Shown here piece by piece: positions 28,347 through 37,403 of a stretch of 64,000 nt of DNA (positions are counted from its first letter, which is position 1; the number at the start of each line of letters is the position of its first letter). The notes below the pieces were generated by a model. That model did no database searches. It worked only from the letters and a program-made list of their open reading frames with translations, and was not told the DNA's origin. The DNA is from Eubacteriales Family XIII. Incertae Sedis bacterium (GTDB lineage: Bacteria > Bacillota > Clostridia > Peptostreptococcales > Anaerovoracaceae). The stretch spans positions 1 through 64,000 of the forward strand of contig JAISTX010000066.1 in the NCBI GenBank assembly GCA_031272365.1, in the 5' to 3' direction. Position numbers and translations under genes: made by a program.

Positions 28347-30702
28347 AACGCACCGGGCAAACGCCACCCTCACAGCCATCATTGCCGATATCGAGCTCCG
28401 TCTCTTCCTTTTCGTATTTCGAGATCAGCGACGGGATGAAGGGCTTCATGGCCGCGCGGCGCTGCTCGTACTCCTCGGCCGTGATCTCCTCATAGGGCAT
28501 CAGGTCGTAAAACGAGTCGTCGAGCGAGAGGAAGGTCACGCCGAGGACGTCGTCCCAGTTGTCCCAGACCCACTGCTCGACGGCTTCCCACTCGCCCTCG
28601 CGCACGTGCACCGTGATCGAGCAGTTGTGGTCGACGTAGTGCTCCATGAACATCTTGTAGATCTCGAGCTGCTCGACGGCCGAGACCTGCGCCTTGATCT
28701 TGCCCTCCGGCGCTTTCACGGGGAATTCGACGACCTTGACGGTCGCGGTCGCCTTGTGCTGGCCGACCTCGGGGTAGACCGGGTAGCCGAGATCCTCGCA
28801 GACCTTCGCGAGCGGGTCCTGCGCCGAGATGCGGATGCGCCGCACGTAGTAGGGCGCGTGCGAGAAGTGCACGCCGGAGGACACGACCGGCAAAAGCGAC
28901 AGCGTGCCCTCGGGCTTCACAGTCGTCACGAGCAGCGGCTCGGGCAGGCCGAGCTCGGCCGCGTACTCGCGCGCCGCCTTGTGCGCCGCCTCGCGCAGAT
29001 CCTCCAGCAGCTGCTCCTGCGCCGCCTGGTCCAGCCCCACCGCGTTCACCATGTCCTGCCAGCCCGTCAGCGAGCAGCCTACCAGCCGGTCGCGGTGCTG
29101 CACCGCGTTCCACTCGGGGATCTCCAGCTCCGTGCACGTCATGCGGTAGCCCGCGCGCGCGGACAGGCGCTGCGCCGCGAGCAGCCCGGCGCGGTCGAGC
29201 GCGCCGTCCGCGCCGACGAAGGCCATCACGTTGACCGTCGTCAGGTTGCACAGCCCCTTGCTGTCCAGAAGGATCTCCGCGCACGGGTTGACGCCGCAGA
29301 AATTGGGGCGGCGCTTCTTGCCGGCCTCCTCGTTGACCCAGCCCGGCTCGCCGCTGTAGCGCATCTGCTGGAAATGCCGGTTGAGGAAGGCGCGGTCGGG
29401 TTTGTGCGCATAATAGATCGAGTTGTTGCTCATCATGCGGTGGCTGAGCTCTGGGTCGATGACCCATTGCTCGTCGACCTTCTTGTACAGCTCGCTCTTG
29501 GCCGCGATCGTCTCCTCGTCGTCCTGGTCGACGAGGCAGATCTCCGCCGTGCGCCGCACGCCGCCGACGACGACGTTCTCGCCGACGATGTTGGCCAGGT
29601 CGAGGCAGTCGATCGGCTGCAGCTTGATCTTGTCCGCCGAGGCCTGCCGCGTCTGCGCCTTCTCGAAGACGCGCACGATCTTCTGGAACATGTTCTTCAT
29701 GCTCTGGTGCCCCGAGGCCGTGCCGCCGAACGTGGCCAGCCGGTCGCCCTTCGGGCGCACGTGGTCGTAGTTGAGGATGACGGTCGTGATCTTGCGGTAT
29801 TCCGCCGACCAGAAGACGCGGAAGAAATAATCAAGCGACTGCACCCACCCCTCCTTGCTGTCGCCAATCGTAATCTTGACCGTGTCGCCGTGCGTGAACT
29901 CCAGAGAGGTCGAGTCCTGCCGGAGCGTGCGCAAGATCGGCGTGTAGCTCTCGTGGATCACCTCGACGCCGGGGCGGATCGGCGGCAGCTTCTCGACATC
30001 GCTCTTCAGCACGCGCACGCCGACGCCCGCGCCGACCATGAGCAGGTAGAAGATGTCGCGGTAGGCCGCGAAGCTGTCGATGACCTGGAAGGCGCAGTTG
30101 AAGTTTGCCATCGGGTAGTACTTCGACACGTCCGTGCTGCCGACCCAGAAGGTGCGCCCGGACAGGAACTGCTTCAGCGAGAAGATGTTTTCGTACAGCT
30201 GCTCCGCCTCCGCCTTGCTCGTCGGCACGAGCGAGCAGTTGTACTCGACCGCGCGCCGCACCGTCTCCCACCAGTATTCGCGGCGCTTCTCCTCGGGCAT
30301 CCAGCGCGAGTAGGTGCGGTAGTAGACGAACGAGCCGAGCTGGTTCATCGGGGAGGGCAGGTGCTTGTAGTGGCTCACGAACTCCTCGGACAGGATGCGC
30401 CCGTCGCGCCGTTTGCGCGCGTCCCTGGTCTTGTCGCGCTCGTACCGGTAGATGATGAATTTTTTCGCGGCCTGCTTGCAGCCGTTCTCCATGAGGAAGT
30501 CCTCGACGAGGTCCTGGATGTCCTCGACGTTGACGTCGCGCGGGCTGCGCTCGACCTGCTCGCCGACCTGCCGCGCGATGTCCGCCGCGAGCTGCCGGTC
30601 GACGCCCTGCGTCGTCTCCAGCATCGCGTTCTCGATGGCGGTCAGAATCTTCGCGCCGCTGTATTCCACCAAGGTGCCGTCACGCTTGACTACTTTCTTC
30701 AT
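28345..30702 (-). CDS. Adenosylcobalamin-dependent (class II) ribonucleoside-triphosphate reductase
   Basis: NPCAEILLDSKGLCNLTTVNV, TTVKPEGTLSLL, C-terminal CEGGVCPVR Cys pair; ATP-cone-like N-terminus. Confidence 0.93.
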   Translation of the reverse strand: MKKVVKRDGTLVEYSGAKILTAIENAMLETTQGVDRQLAADIARQVGEQVERSPRDVNVEDIQDLVEDFLMENGCKQAAKKFIIYRYERDKTRDARKRRDGRILSEEFVSHYKHLPSPMNQLGSFVYYRTYSRWMPEEKRREYWWETVRRAVEYNCSLVPTSKAEAEQLYENIFSLKQFLSGRTFWVGSTDVSKYYPMANFNCAFQVIDSFAAYRDIFYLLMVGAGVGVRVLKSDVEKLPPIRPGVEVIHESYTPILRTLRQDSTSLEFTHGDTVKITIGDSKEGWVQSLDYFFRVFWSAEYRKITTVILNYDHVRPKGDRLATFGGTASGHQSMKNMFQKIVRVFEKAQTRQASADKIKLQPIDCLDLANIVGENVVVGGVRRTAEICLVDQDDEETIAAKSELYKKVDEQWVIDPELSHRMMSNNSIYYAHKPDRAFLNRHFQQMRYSGEPGWVNEEAGKKRRPNFCGVNPCAEILLDSKGLCNLTTVNVMAFVGADGALDRAGLLAAQRLSARAGYRMTCTELEIPEWNAVQHRDRLVGCSLTGWQDMVNAVGLDQAAQEQLLEDLREAAHKAAREYAAELGLPEPLLVTTVKPEGTLSLLPVVSSGVHFSHAPYYVRRIRISAQDPLAKVCEDLGYPVYPEVGQHKATATVKVVEFPVKAPEGKIKAQVSAVEQLEIYKMFMEHYVDHNCSITVHVREGEWEAVEQWVWDNWDDVLGVTFLSLDDSFYDLMPYEEITAEEYEQRRAAMKPFIPSLISKYEKEETELDIGNDGCEGGVCPVR

Positions 30703-30733
30703 TTATCCTTACCTCATATTCCATGCGAGAGGG

Positions 30734-30779
30734 TACAACGTATTGTGCTCCTGAACGAAACGAAACACATTATATAGTA
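30734..30779. promoter_or_regulatory. Putative tandem NrdR boxes upstream of the RNR gene
   Basis: TACAACGTATTGTGCT (30734-30749) and AACACATTATATAGTA (30764-30779), about 30 bp centre to centre. Confidence 0.5.
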
Positions 30780-30914
30780 GCTCCGGCGTCAGTTCAATAC
30801 GTGGAACGTAGAATTTTAATGAATTTTTCTTCATAAAAAGAGGAGTGTTTCAATCCACATAAACGGGGTATGAGTAGGGTAGCGCACACAGCGCAGGAAA
30901 GGCGGAGATTTTCA

Positions 30915-31625
30915 ATGATACGTTACATCGACCACACGAAAATGGGGCGCGGGCAGCACGGATGGCTGGACAGCCACTTCCACTTCTCGTTCGCGGAGTA
31001 TTTCAACCCGGACAACATCCAGTTCGGCGACCTGCGCGTCATCAACGACGACATGGTCATGCCGGGCACGGGGTTCCCGACCCACCCGCACCGCGATATG
31101 GAGATCCTCTCGTACGTCGTCTCGGGCGCGCTGACGCACGGCGACAGCATGGGCAACGAGCAGACGCTCACGCGCGGCCAGGTGCAGTATATGAGCGCGG
31201 GCACGGGCGTGACGCACAGCGAGTTCAACCTCGGCAGCGAGGTGCTGCGCTTCCTGCAGATCTGGATCCTGCCGGACGCGGCGGGCTACGAGCCGAACTA
31301 CGGCGACTACCGCTTCGCGTTCGAGGACCGCGTCGGCAAATGGCTGCCGATCGCGACGTCGGTGGGGAATGAGAAAAGCGAAGCGCCGATCCGCATCCAC
31401 CAGGACATGAACGTGTTCGCGACGGTGGTGCGCGCGGGCGGCGAGGAAAGCTTCGCGGTAGGAGAGGGGCGGCAGGCCTATATGGTGCTCATCGAGGGTG
31501 AGGCCGAGGTGAACGGCGTGAAGCTGGGGGCGCGCGACGCGCTCGAGATCACCGAGGAGGACATCACGATCCACGCCGGCAAGGACGCCCACGTACTCAT
31601 CCTCGAGATGCAAAAGCAGGCGTAA
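30915..31625 (+). CDS. Pirin-family protein
   Basis: GTGFPTHPHRDMEILSYVVSGALTHGDSMGNEQTLTRGQVQYMSAGTGVTHSEFN. Confidence 0.95.
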   Translation: MIRYIDHTKMGRGQHGWLDSHFHFSFAEYFNPDNIQFGDLRVINDDMVMPGTGFPTHPHRDMEILSYVVSGALTHGDSMGNEQTLTRGQVQYMSAGTGVTHSEFNLGSEVLRFLQIWILPDAAGYEPNYGDYRFAFEDRVGKWLPIATSVGNEKSEAPIRIHQDMNVFATVVRAGGEESFAVGEGRQAYMVLIEGEAEVNGVKLGARDALEITEEDITIHAGKDAHVLILEMQKQA

Positions 31626-31653
31626 CTTTATTATTCAATAGCAGGCAACTGGC

Positions 31654-31714
31654 GGAACAGGTTGCGATTTGGTCAAAAAACGGGCGGTTTTCTTGCCAAA
31701 TTGCAACCTGTTCC
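31654..31714. repeat. 61-bp palindromic element, copy B
   Basis: GGAACAGGTTGCGATTTGG ... CCAAATTGCAACCTGTTCC, 19-bp arms with one G/T mismatch. Confidence 0.8.
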
Positions 31715-31815
31715 GTGTGTTGCCAGTTTTGTCGCTGGCCACGCCGGCTTCTCTCTGTGGTAGAATTGCATCAGGCATTGTCGTGGAAGGCGGCGCGAGG
31801 GCGCGGGGAGAGCGG

Positions 31816-32232
31816 ATGGAGATCAAAATACGCGCGAAGGCGGCCGGGAGCAGACGCCCGGCGATCGAGCTCAAATCTTTTGAAATAACGGACGGCCTGC
31901 GGACGTCGGACGCGCTCGTCGAGGACGTCGTGCGCCGGAATGTGCGCGCCTACAACGCAGCGGATGTGGACGCGCCGCTGCTCCGGTGGCTCGCGCCCGG
32001 CGAGATCGAGGACGGGGCGGCGCTCGGCAAGGTCGGGTTCGGCGACCGGAAAAACGAGCGGCAGCAGGACGAGGACGAGGCGGTCGGCGTCGCGCTGCAG
32101 GCGTACCGGGACGGGCTGTTCAAGCTGCTGGTCGGCGAGGACGATGTGGAGAGCGGGGCGGAGGTGCGGCTCGAGGAGGGGGCGGTGGTGACCTTCCTCC
32201 GGCTCGTGCTGCTCGCGGGGAGGATGTGGTGA
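31816..32232 (+). CDS. Small hypothetical protein, coupled to DUF4132-like gene
   Basis: 138 aa; SD ggggag; TGA overlaps the ATG of the next gene (ATGA). Confidence 0.75.
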   Translation: MEIKIRAKAAGSRRPAIELKSFEITDGLRTSDALVEDVVRRNVRAYNAADVDAPLLRWLAPGEIEDGAALGKVGFGDRKNERQQDEDEAVGVALQAYRDGLFKLLVGEDDVESGAEVRLEEGAVVTFLRLVLLAGRMW

Positions 32233-35200
32233 TGAAGGGCATTTTCGGGAAGAAACGGGGCGGCGGCGAGCTCGCGGCGCTGGTCGAAACGGTGGCGAAG
32301 GAGGGCGCGCGCAACGCGGAATCCCTGAACGCGCTCATGGCTGCGCTGTTTGGGAAGGGGGGGCGGACGCTGGAGCAGATCTGGGAAGAAGACCTCCGGG
32401 CGCCGGTCGGACGGTTGGCCGGCGCAGCCCTGGCCGAAAAGACCGGCAAGGTCATGAAGCGGATGACGATGCACGCTGCGTCCCTGTCCGTTCATCGGCG
32501 CAGCTTCCGAAGCCAGGACGCCAACTTTTACGTGATGCAGGTCCGCATGCTGCTCGGCGTCGTCTTCGGCTATGGCAGGCTGTGGGCCGGCGGCCGGACG
32601 CCGGCCGACTATCTCGGTGCGGCATCCTGCCCGGAGGCGGCGGCGGAGCAGGATCGGAAGCAGCTGATGCAAAGCCCCATCCTGGGCTCCTTCCTGGCAC
32701 TGGAGATCGACGAGGGCAATGCGGCCGTGATGGAGAAGATCGAAGACGCCGCGCTAGGCGACAACAATGTGGTGCTGTTTTCCTATCCGATCATCCACGC
32801 GATCGTCAAGAGCTCGGATCCGAAGATGCATGAATTGCTGATGCAGATGCTGCTCGCGGCGCGGCTGCAGGAAGGGCTCCGCCAGGCTATCCTCGAAAAC
32901 GCGGACGCCGGGACGCTGGACTGCTTCAGGAAAATCGTACGCTGCGTGCTGGAAAACGACCTGCTGCGTTACTCGGCGGCCATGCGCGCCGCGATGACCT
33001 GGTTTGGGATCGGCTATAGCGCTGCGGACCGGCGGCAGGTGGAGAAGCTCGCCACGCTCGGCTTGGCGTGCCTCGAGGACGCGGGGGTGCGGGCGCGGCT
33101 GCTGGAAAGCAGGGATACGCTTGAATTTTACGCGGCGCTCTGGGCGACGGCCACGAACGAGGGCGCGGATGTGGCGGGCGCGATTCGAAAGGCTATGGCG
33201 TCGGGCGACAAACTGCGGCAGATGGTGGCGCTGGAATTTGCCGAGCGCATCGAGAACCCGGTATTCCGGACGCAGCTGGCACATGAATTCCTGCCGGGCT
33301 GCGACGCGGACCTGCTTGCGTTTGTGCTGCCGAACCTTGTGTATGCGGGATACCGCTACTATGCATCCCCCCGCGGGAGGGCTGACTGGTCGCCGGAAGT
33401 TTGGAAAGAAGAGCTCAGGGCCGGAAAGGGCGCCTGGGCGGGCAACCGGGTGCTTGGTTTCATGGAGGAGGGGCGCCGGGCGCAGGTGTTCGACATGCTT
33501 GCGGCCATGCTGGCCAAATTGCCAAAGGGCGGCCACCGGGTGAAAGGCAGCCCCTTCCCATGGACGGAAAAGGAGGCGACGCGCGAGGCCGTCGTGGCAA
33601 GGCTGAACGCGCTCGCCGCCTTCGGGATCGGCAGGGATCCGGCGGAAGCCTTCATGGACTTGGCGGATTACCTGGACGCGGGCGCGAAAGAAACGACCCT
33701 GTTGGCTTGGATGGAGATCCCGAAAAACAGCCGGGAGAAAGGGTTCCTTTCGGATTGCCTTTCGGACAAATCCATATCCGTGCGCGAAACGGCGCTCGAT
33801 GTCTACAAGCGGATGGAACTGGGCGACGGGGACATACGGAAGCTCTCCGCGCTGCTCGCGCTCAAGTCGCCAGGGGTGCGCCGCCGCGTTGTGGATATCC
33901 TTTTGTCGCTCTACACGCCGAAGGCGATGGAGGCGGCCGGCCGGCTGCTTGCGGAGCAGAATGCGAACAGCCGGTGCGGGGGGCTGGACGTCCTGACGCA
34001 GCTCGTCCGGCAGGGGCGTGCGGACGCGGCAGGCGCTTTGGCGGCGCTGGAGCGTCTGCCCGGTGCGGTCACGCCGGAGGAGGAGGTCTTGGTCGGTGAA
34101 GTGCGCGCCTTGCTCGGGGCCTGTGCCGGCGATGGGCAGCAGGAGGCTGCCCCTGATTCCGCTTCCGGCGGGGCGTACACCCTTGACAACGGGCTCGGCG
34201 GCCTGTGGGATCCGGGCTATGCGCCAGCGTTTGACGAAAGCGGAATCCCGCCCATCCTCCCCGCCGAAGAATGCGCTTCCATGTTTGATTTTGACGAGCG
34301 GCGCGTGCTCGCCATCTGGGGCGACCTGCTGGAGCGGATTGCGGCGCACCGCGATTTTGCGTATGTGGTGACCTACCGCAGCGGGCGGCGCGAGGACCGC
34401 GTGTTTGGGGCCGGCGGGGCAAGCGGGCTGGGCATGGATCCGATCGTCCTGGATTGGGGCAAGGCGGAAATCTACGCGGCGGACAACATCGTGCTCGCGG
34501 ATGTGTGGCGGGACTGGATGGATAGTAACCGCGCCACGGCGCGGGACTTGTCCCTGCTGCGCTTCTTGGATGCCGTCCGGCCGAGCGGGAAGCCGTTCTA
34601 CGATTTCCTGGGCCGCCGGGACAATGCCGCCTGGCTGACGGAAGGGGCGTGCCGCTTTTGCGAGGAGGTTTTCAGCGCGGGCCGCGTAAGGCAGCTCCTG
34701 GGCAAAATGAGCGCGCTTCCTCAGGCGGCGTATCTGGGGCTTGGCTTTGAAGTCACGCGGGCGGTCTTTCAGGCGATGCTGCCGGCCGAGGCGCGTTTTG
34801 CGCCCGCGTACACGGATTTGCAGCGCGTATTCGCCAGCCGCTCTTCGGGGTTTTGGTCCGAAATGATTATGAAAGAACCCGAACAGCAAGGCCAGAATGC
34901 TTACCATGTGAACAGCCCCCTCTACAAGAAGACGATGGCGGAGCTGCCGGAGATCGCCCACCTGCTCCGCGTCCTCATGCAGGCGTCGCAGGAAAACGAC
35001 ACGCTGTTCACGGGCTTCCTGGCGGCGGACTACCGGTTTGGGCAGCTGAAGGGGGAGGAGGGGGCAGGCAAGAGCGCGTATGAGGCATGGCGCAAGCATA
35101 CCCCCCGCACGATCCTGCGCACGAAATGGGATGTCTGCCGCGCCGTGATGGCGGGCTTGCTGCAAAAGGACGAGCTGTACCGCGCCATCGTGGAGGAAGA

Positions 35201-37403
35201 CGGGATGGCCGACACGGCCAAGCCGGTGCTGACAGGCGATGCGCAGGGGGATGCCAGAAAGACGCTGATGCACGAGGCGGCTTGCGAGGTGGCCGCGCGC
35301 GTCATCGACGTCGAGCTGCGGCGCGGCGACACCCCGACCGAGGTGACCGGGCTCGCGGGCCGGATCAAGCGGCACGAGGGCGCGGGGACGTTCGCCCGCA
35401 TCCTCTTCGCGCTCGGCGGGAATGTGCTCGTCCGCGGCTACCTGTGGAACGAGCGGACGAAAGCCGGCGTGCTGAGCTCCCTGCTGCGTGCGTGCGTCCC
35501 GGCGGCGGGCGACACGGTGGAGACGCTCCGCGAAGCCCTGTGCGGCAAGGTGGGCGAGAAGCGGCTGCTCGATGCGGCGATGTACGCGCCGCCCTGGCTC
35601 CACCTCGTCTCGGAGCTGCTCGGGTGGGAGGGCCTCGAGAGCGCGGCCTGGTATTTCCACGCCCACGTCAACGACCGGTTCTCGGCGGAAAAGGAGACGG
35701 AGGTCGCGCGGTGGTCGCCGATCACGCCACAGGAATTCAACGACGGGGCGTTTGACGCGTTCTGGTTCCATGAAGCCTACCGGACGCTCGGGCCGAAGCG
35801 GTTCAAAATCCTGTACGACTGCGCCAAATACATCGCCTCCGGCGCGGGGCACCGGCGGGCGCAGATCTACGCGGACGCGACGCTCGGCCGGTTTGAGGCC
35901 GGCGCGTTCGGCGAGGAGGTGAAGGCGCGCCGGAGCCAGATGAAGCTCATGGCGTACGGCCTCATCCCGCTGGCCGAGGGCGAGGCGCGGGAACAGGATC
36001 TGCTCGCAAGGTACCAGTTTTTGCAGGAGTTCCTTGCGCAAAGCAAGCAGTTCGGCGCGATGCGGCGCGCGAGCGAGGCGAAGGCCGTGCGCGTGGCCAT
36101 GGACAACCTCGCGCGCAACGCCGGGTACCGCGACACGATCCGGTTCACATGGAAGATGGAGGGCGCGATCGCCGCGTCGTACGCGGCCTATTTTGAGCCG
36201 CACGACCTGGAGGGCTATGCCGTGCGGGTTTCCGTGGCCGAGGACGGCACGGCGGCCCTGCTCGCCGAGAAGGGCGGGAAGGCCCTGAAGTCGCTCCCGG
36301 CCGCCCTGAAAAAAGACCCCTACGTCGTCCAGGCCAAGGCGGTCGCCGCGTCTTTGAAGGAGCAGCACCGCCGCGCGCGCACGAGCCTCGAGAGGGCGAT
36401 GGCGGAAGGGGATGTCTTCGAGTGGGGCGAGCTGGAAAGCCTGTCAGCCCATCCTGTTATTGGGCCGATGGTGGCGAGGCTGGTGTTTGTCGATGCCGGG
36501 GGCGAAGCCGGGGCGGGGGGCGCAGGCGATGCCGCGCCGCCGCGCGTGTTCTTCGCATCGGAGGCCCCCCGGGGCGGCCTTCCCGGGGGCGGCGTGCGCA
36601 TCGCGCACCCCTACGACCTTTTCCGGTCGGGCCGGTGGAGCGAGCTGCAGCGCAAGGCCTTCGAGGAGCGGATCGTCCAGCCGTTCAAGCAGATCTTCCG
36701 CGAGCTCTACCTGCCCGGCGAGGACGAGCGCGCCGAGCGCACGGTCTCGCGCCGCTACGCAGGGCACCAGGTCCAGCCGCAGCGCACGGTCGGCCTGCTC
36801 AAGGCGAGGGGGTGGACGGTGGACTATGACGAGGGGCTCCAGCGCGTCTACTACAAGGAGAACTTGATCGCGGAGCTGTACGCGGCCGCGGACTGGTTCT
36901 CGCCGGCCGAGATCGAGCCGCCGACGCTGGAATACGTGGCCTTTTTTGACCGGAAAACGCGGCAGGCGGTGCCCCTGGAGCAAATCCCGCCGGTCGTGTT
37001 CTCCGAGGCCATGCGCGACGTGGACCTGGTCGTCAGCGTGGCGCACGCGGGCGACGTGGACCCGGAGGCGAGCCTCTCGACGATCGAAATGCGCGCGGTC
37101 ATCGCCACCGAGTGCATCCGCCTCCTGGGGGTTGAAAACGCGCGCGTGGACGGGCGTTTCATCCGCATCGACGGCGCGCTGGGGGAATACGCGCTGCATC
37201 TGGGGAGCGGCGGCGTGCAGATGATGGGGCGCGGGGCGATCCAAATCCTCGCCGTGCCGGGTCAGCACCGTGGCCGGGTGTTCCTGCCGTTCCTCGACGA
37301 CAACCCGCGCACGGCGGAGATCCTCTCCAAAATGCTGCTGCTCGCCGATGACAAAAAGATCAAGGATCCCGCCATCCTGCAGCAGATCAAGGGTTGTCCT
37401 TGA
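32232..37403 (+). CDS. Giant DUF4132/MolR-like protein (about 1723 aa)
   Basis: HEAT-like helical N-terminus; C-terminal RYAGHQVQPQRTVGLLKARGW...PPVVFSEAMRDVDLVVSVAHAGDVDPE. Confidence 0.78.
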   Translation: MKGIFGKKRGGGELAALVETVAKEGARNAESLNALMAALFGKGGRTLEQIWEEDLRAPVGRLAGAALAEKTGKVMKRMTMHAASLSVHRRSFRSQDANFYVMQVRMLLGVVFGYGRLWAGGRTPADYLGAASCPEAAAEQDRKQLMQSPILGSFLALEIDEGNAAVMEKIEDAALGDNNVVLFSYPIIHAIVKSSDPKMHELLMQMLLAARLQEGLRQAILENADAGTLDCFRKIVRCVLENDLLRYSAAMRAAMTWFGIGYSAADRRQVEKLATLGLACLEDAGVRARLLESRDTLEFYAALWATATNEGADVAGAIRKAMASGDKLRQMVALEFAERIENPVFRTQLAHEFLPGCDADLLAFVLPNLVYAGYRYYASPRGRADWSPEVWKEELRAGKGAWAGNRVLGFMEEGRRAQVFDMLAAMLAKLPKGGHRVKGSPFPWTEKEATREAVVARLNALAAFGIGRDPAEAFMDLADYLDAGAKETTLLAWMEIPKNSREKGFLSDCLSDKSISVRETALDVYKRMELGDGDIRKLSALLALKSPGVRRRVVDILLSLYTPKAMEAAGRLLAEQNANSRCGGLDVLTQLVRQGRADAAGALAALERLPGAVTPEEEVLVGEVRALLGACAGDGQQEAAPDSASGGAYTLDNGLGGLWDPGYAPAFDESGIPPILPAEECASMFDFDERRVLAIWGDLLERIAAHRDFAYVVTYRSGRREDRVFGAGGASGLGMDPIVLDWGKAEIYAADNIVLADVWRDWMDSNRATARDLSLLRFLDAVRPSGKPFYDFLGRRDNAAWLTEGACRFCEEVFSAGRVRQLLGKMSALPQAAYLGLGFEVTRAVFQAMLPAEARFAPAYTDLQRVFASRSSGFWSEMIMKEPEQQGQNAYHVNSPLYKKTMAELPEIAHLLRVLMQASQENDTLFTGFLAADYRFGQLKGEEGAGKSAYEAWRKHTPRTILRTKWDVCRAVMAGLLQKDELYRAIVEEDGMADTAKPVLTGDAQGDARKTLMHEAACEVAARVIDVELRRGDTPTEVTGLAGRIKRHEGAGTFARILFALGGNVLVRGYLWNERTKAGVLSSLLRACVPAAGDTVETLREALCGKVGEKRLLDAAMYAPPWLHLVSELLGWEGLESAAWYFHAHVNDRFSAEKETEVARWSPITPQEFNDGAFDAFWFHEAYRTLGPKRFKILYDCAKYIASGAGHRRAQIYADATLGRFEAGAFGEEVKARRSQMKLMAYGLIPLAEGEAREQDLLARYQFLQEFLAQSKQFGAMRRASEAKAVRVAMDNLARNAGYRDTIRFTWKMEGAIAASYAAYFEPHDLEGYAVRVSVAEDGTAALLAEKGGKALKSLPAALKKDPYVVQAKAVAASLKEQHRRARTSLERAMAEGDVFEWGELESLSAHPVIGPMVARLVFVDAGGEAGAGGAGDAAPPRVFFASEAPRGGLPGGGVRIAHPYDLFRSGRWSELQRKAFEERIVQPFKQIFRELYLPGEDERAERTVSRRYAGHQVQPQRTVGLLKARGWTVDYDEGLQRVYYKENLIAELYAAADWFSPAEIEPPTLEYVAFFDRKTRQAVPLEQIPPVVFSEAMRDVDLVVSVAHAGDVDPEASLSTIEMRAVIATECIRLLGVENARVDGRFIRIDGALGEYALHLGSGGVQMMGRGAIQILAVPGQHRGRVFLPFLDDNPRTAEILSKMLLLADDKKIKDPAILQQIKGCP
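34134..34154. repeat. Possible diverged REP-like palindrome inside the DUF4132 gene
   Basis: GGGCAGC-AGGAG-GCTGCCC-CT. Confidence 0.4.

Noticed and set aside
30850-30869. GTGTTTCAATCCACATAAAC resembling a CRISPR repeat (GTTTCAATCCAC)
   Set aside because: Single occurrence, no spaced repeats and no cas genes in the window.
31669-31815. N-terminal extension of the small DUF4132 partner from ATG 31669
   Set aside because: The extension translates the 61-bp palindrome; ATG 31816 has a better Shine-Dalgarno.
32754-36368. 1204-aa ORF on the minus strand opposite the DUF4132 gene
   Set aside because: High-GC shadow ORF: Arg/His/Leu/Val-rich translation without recognisable motifs; the plus-strand frame has coherent protein sequence and start signals.
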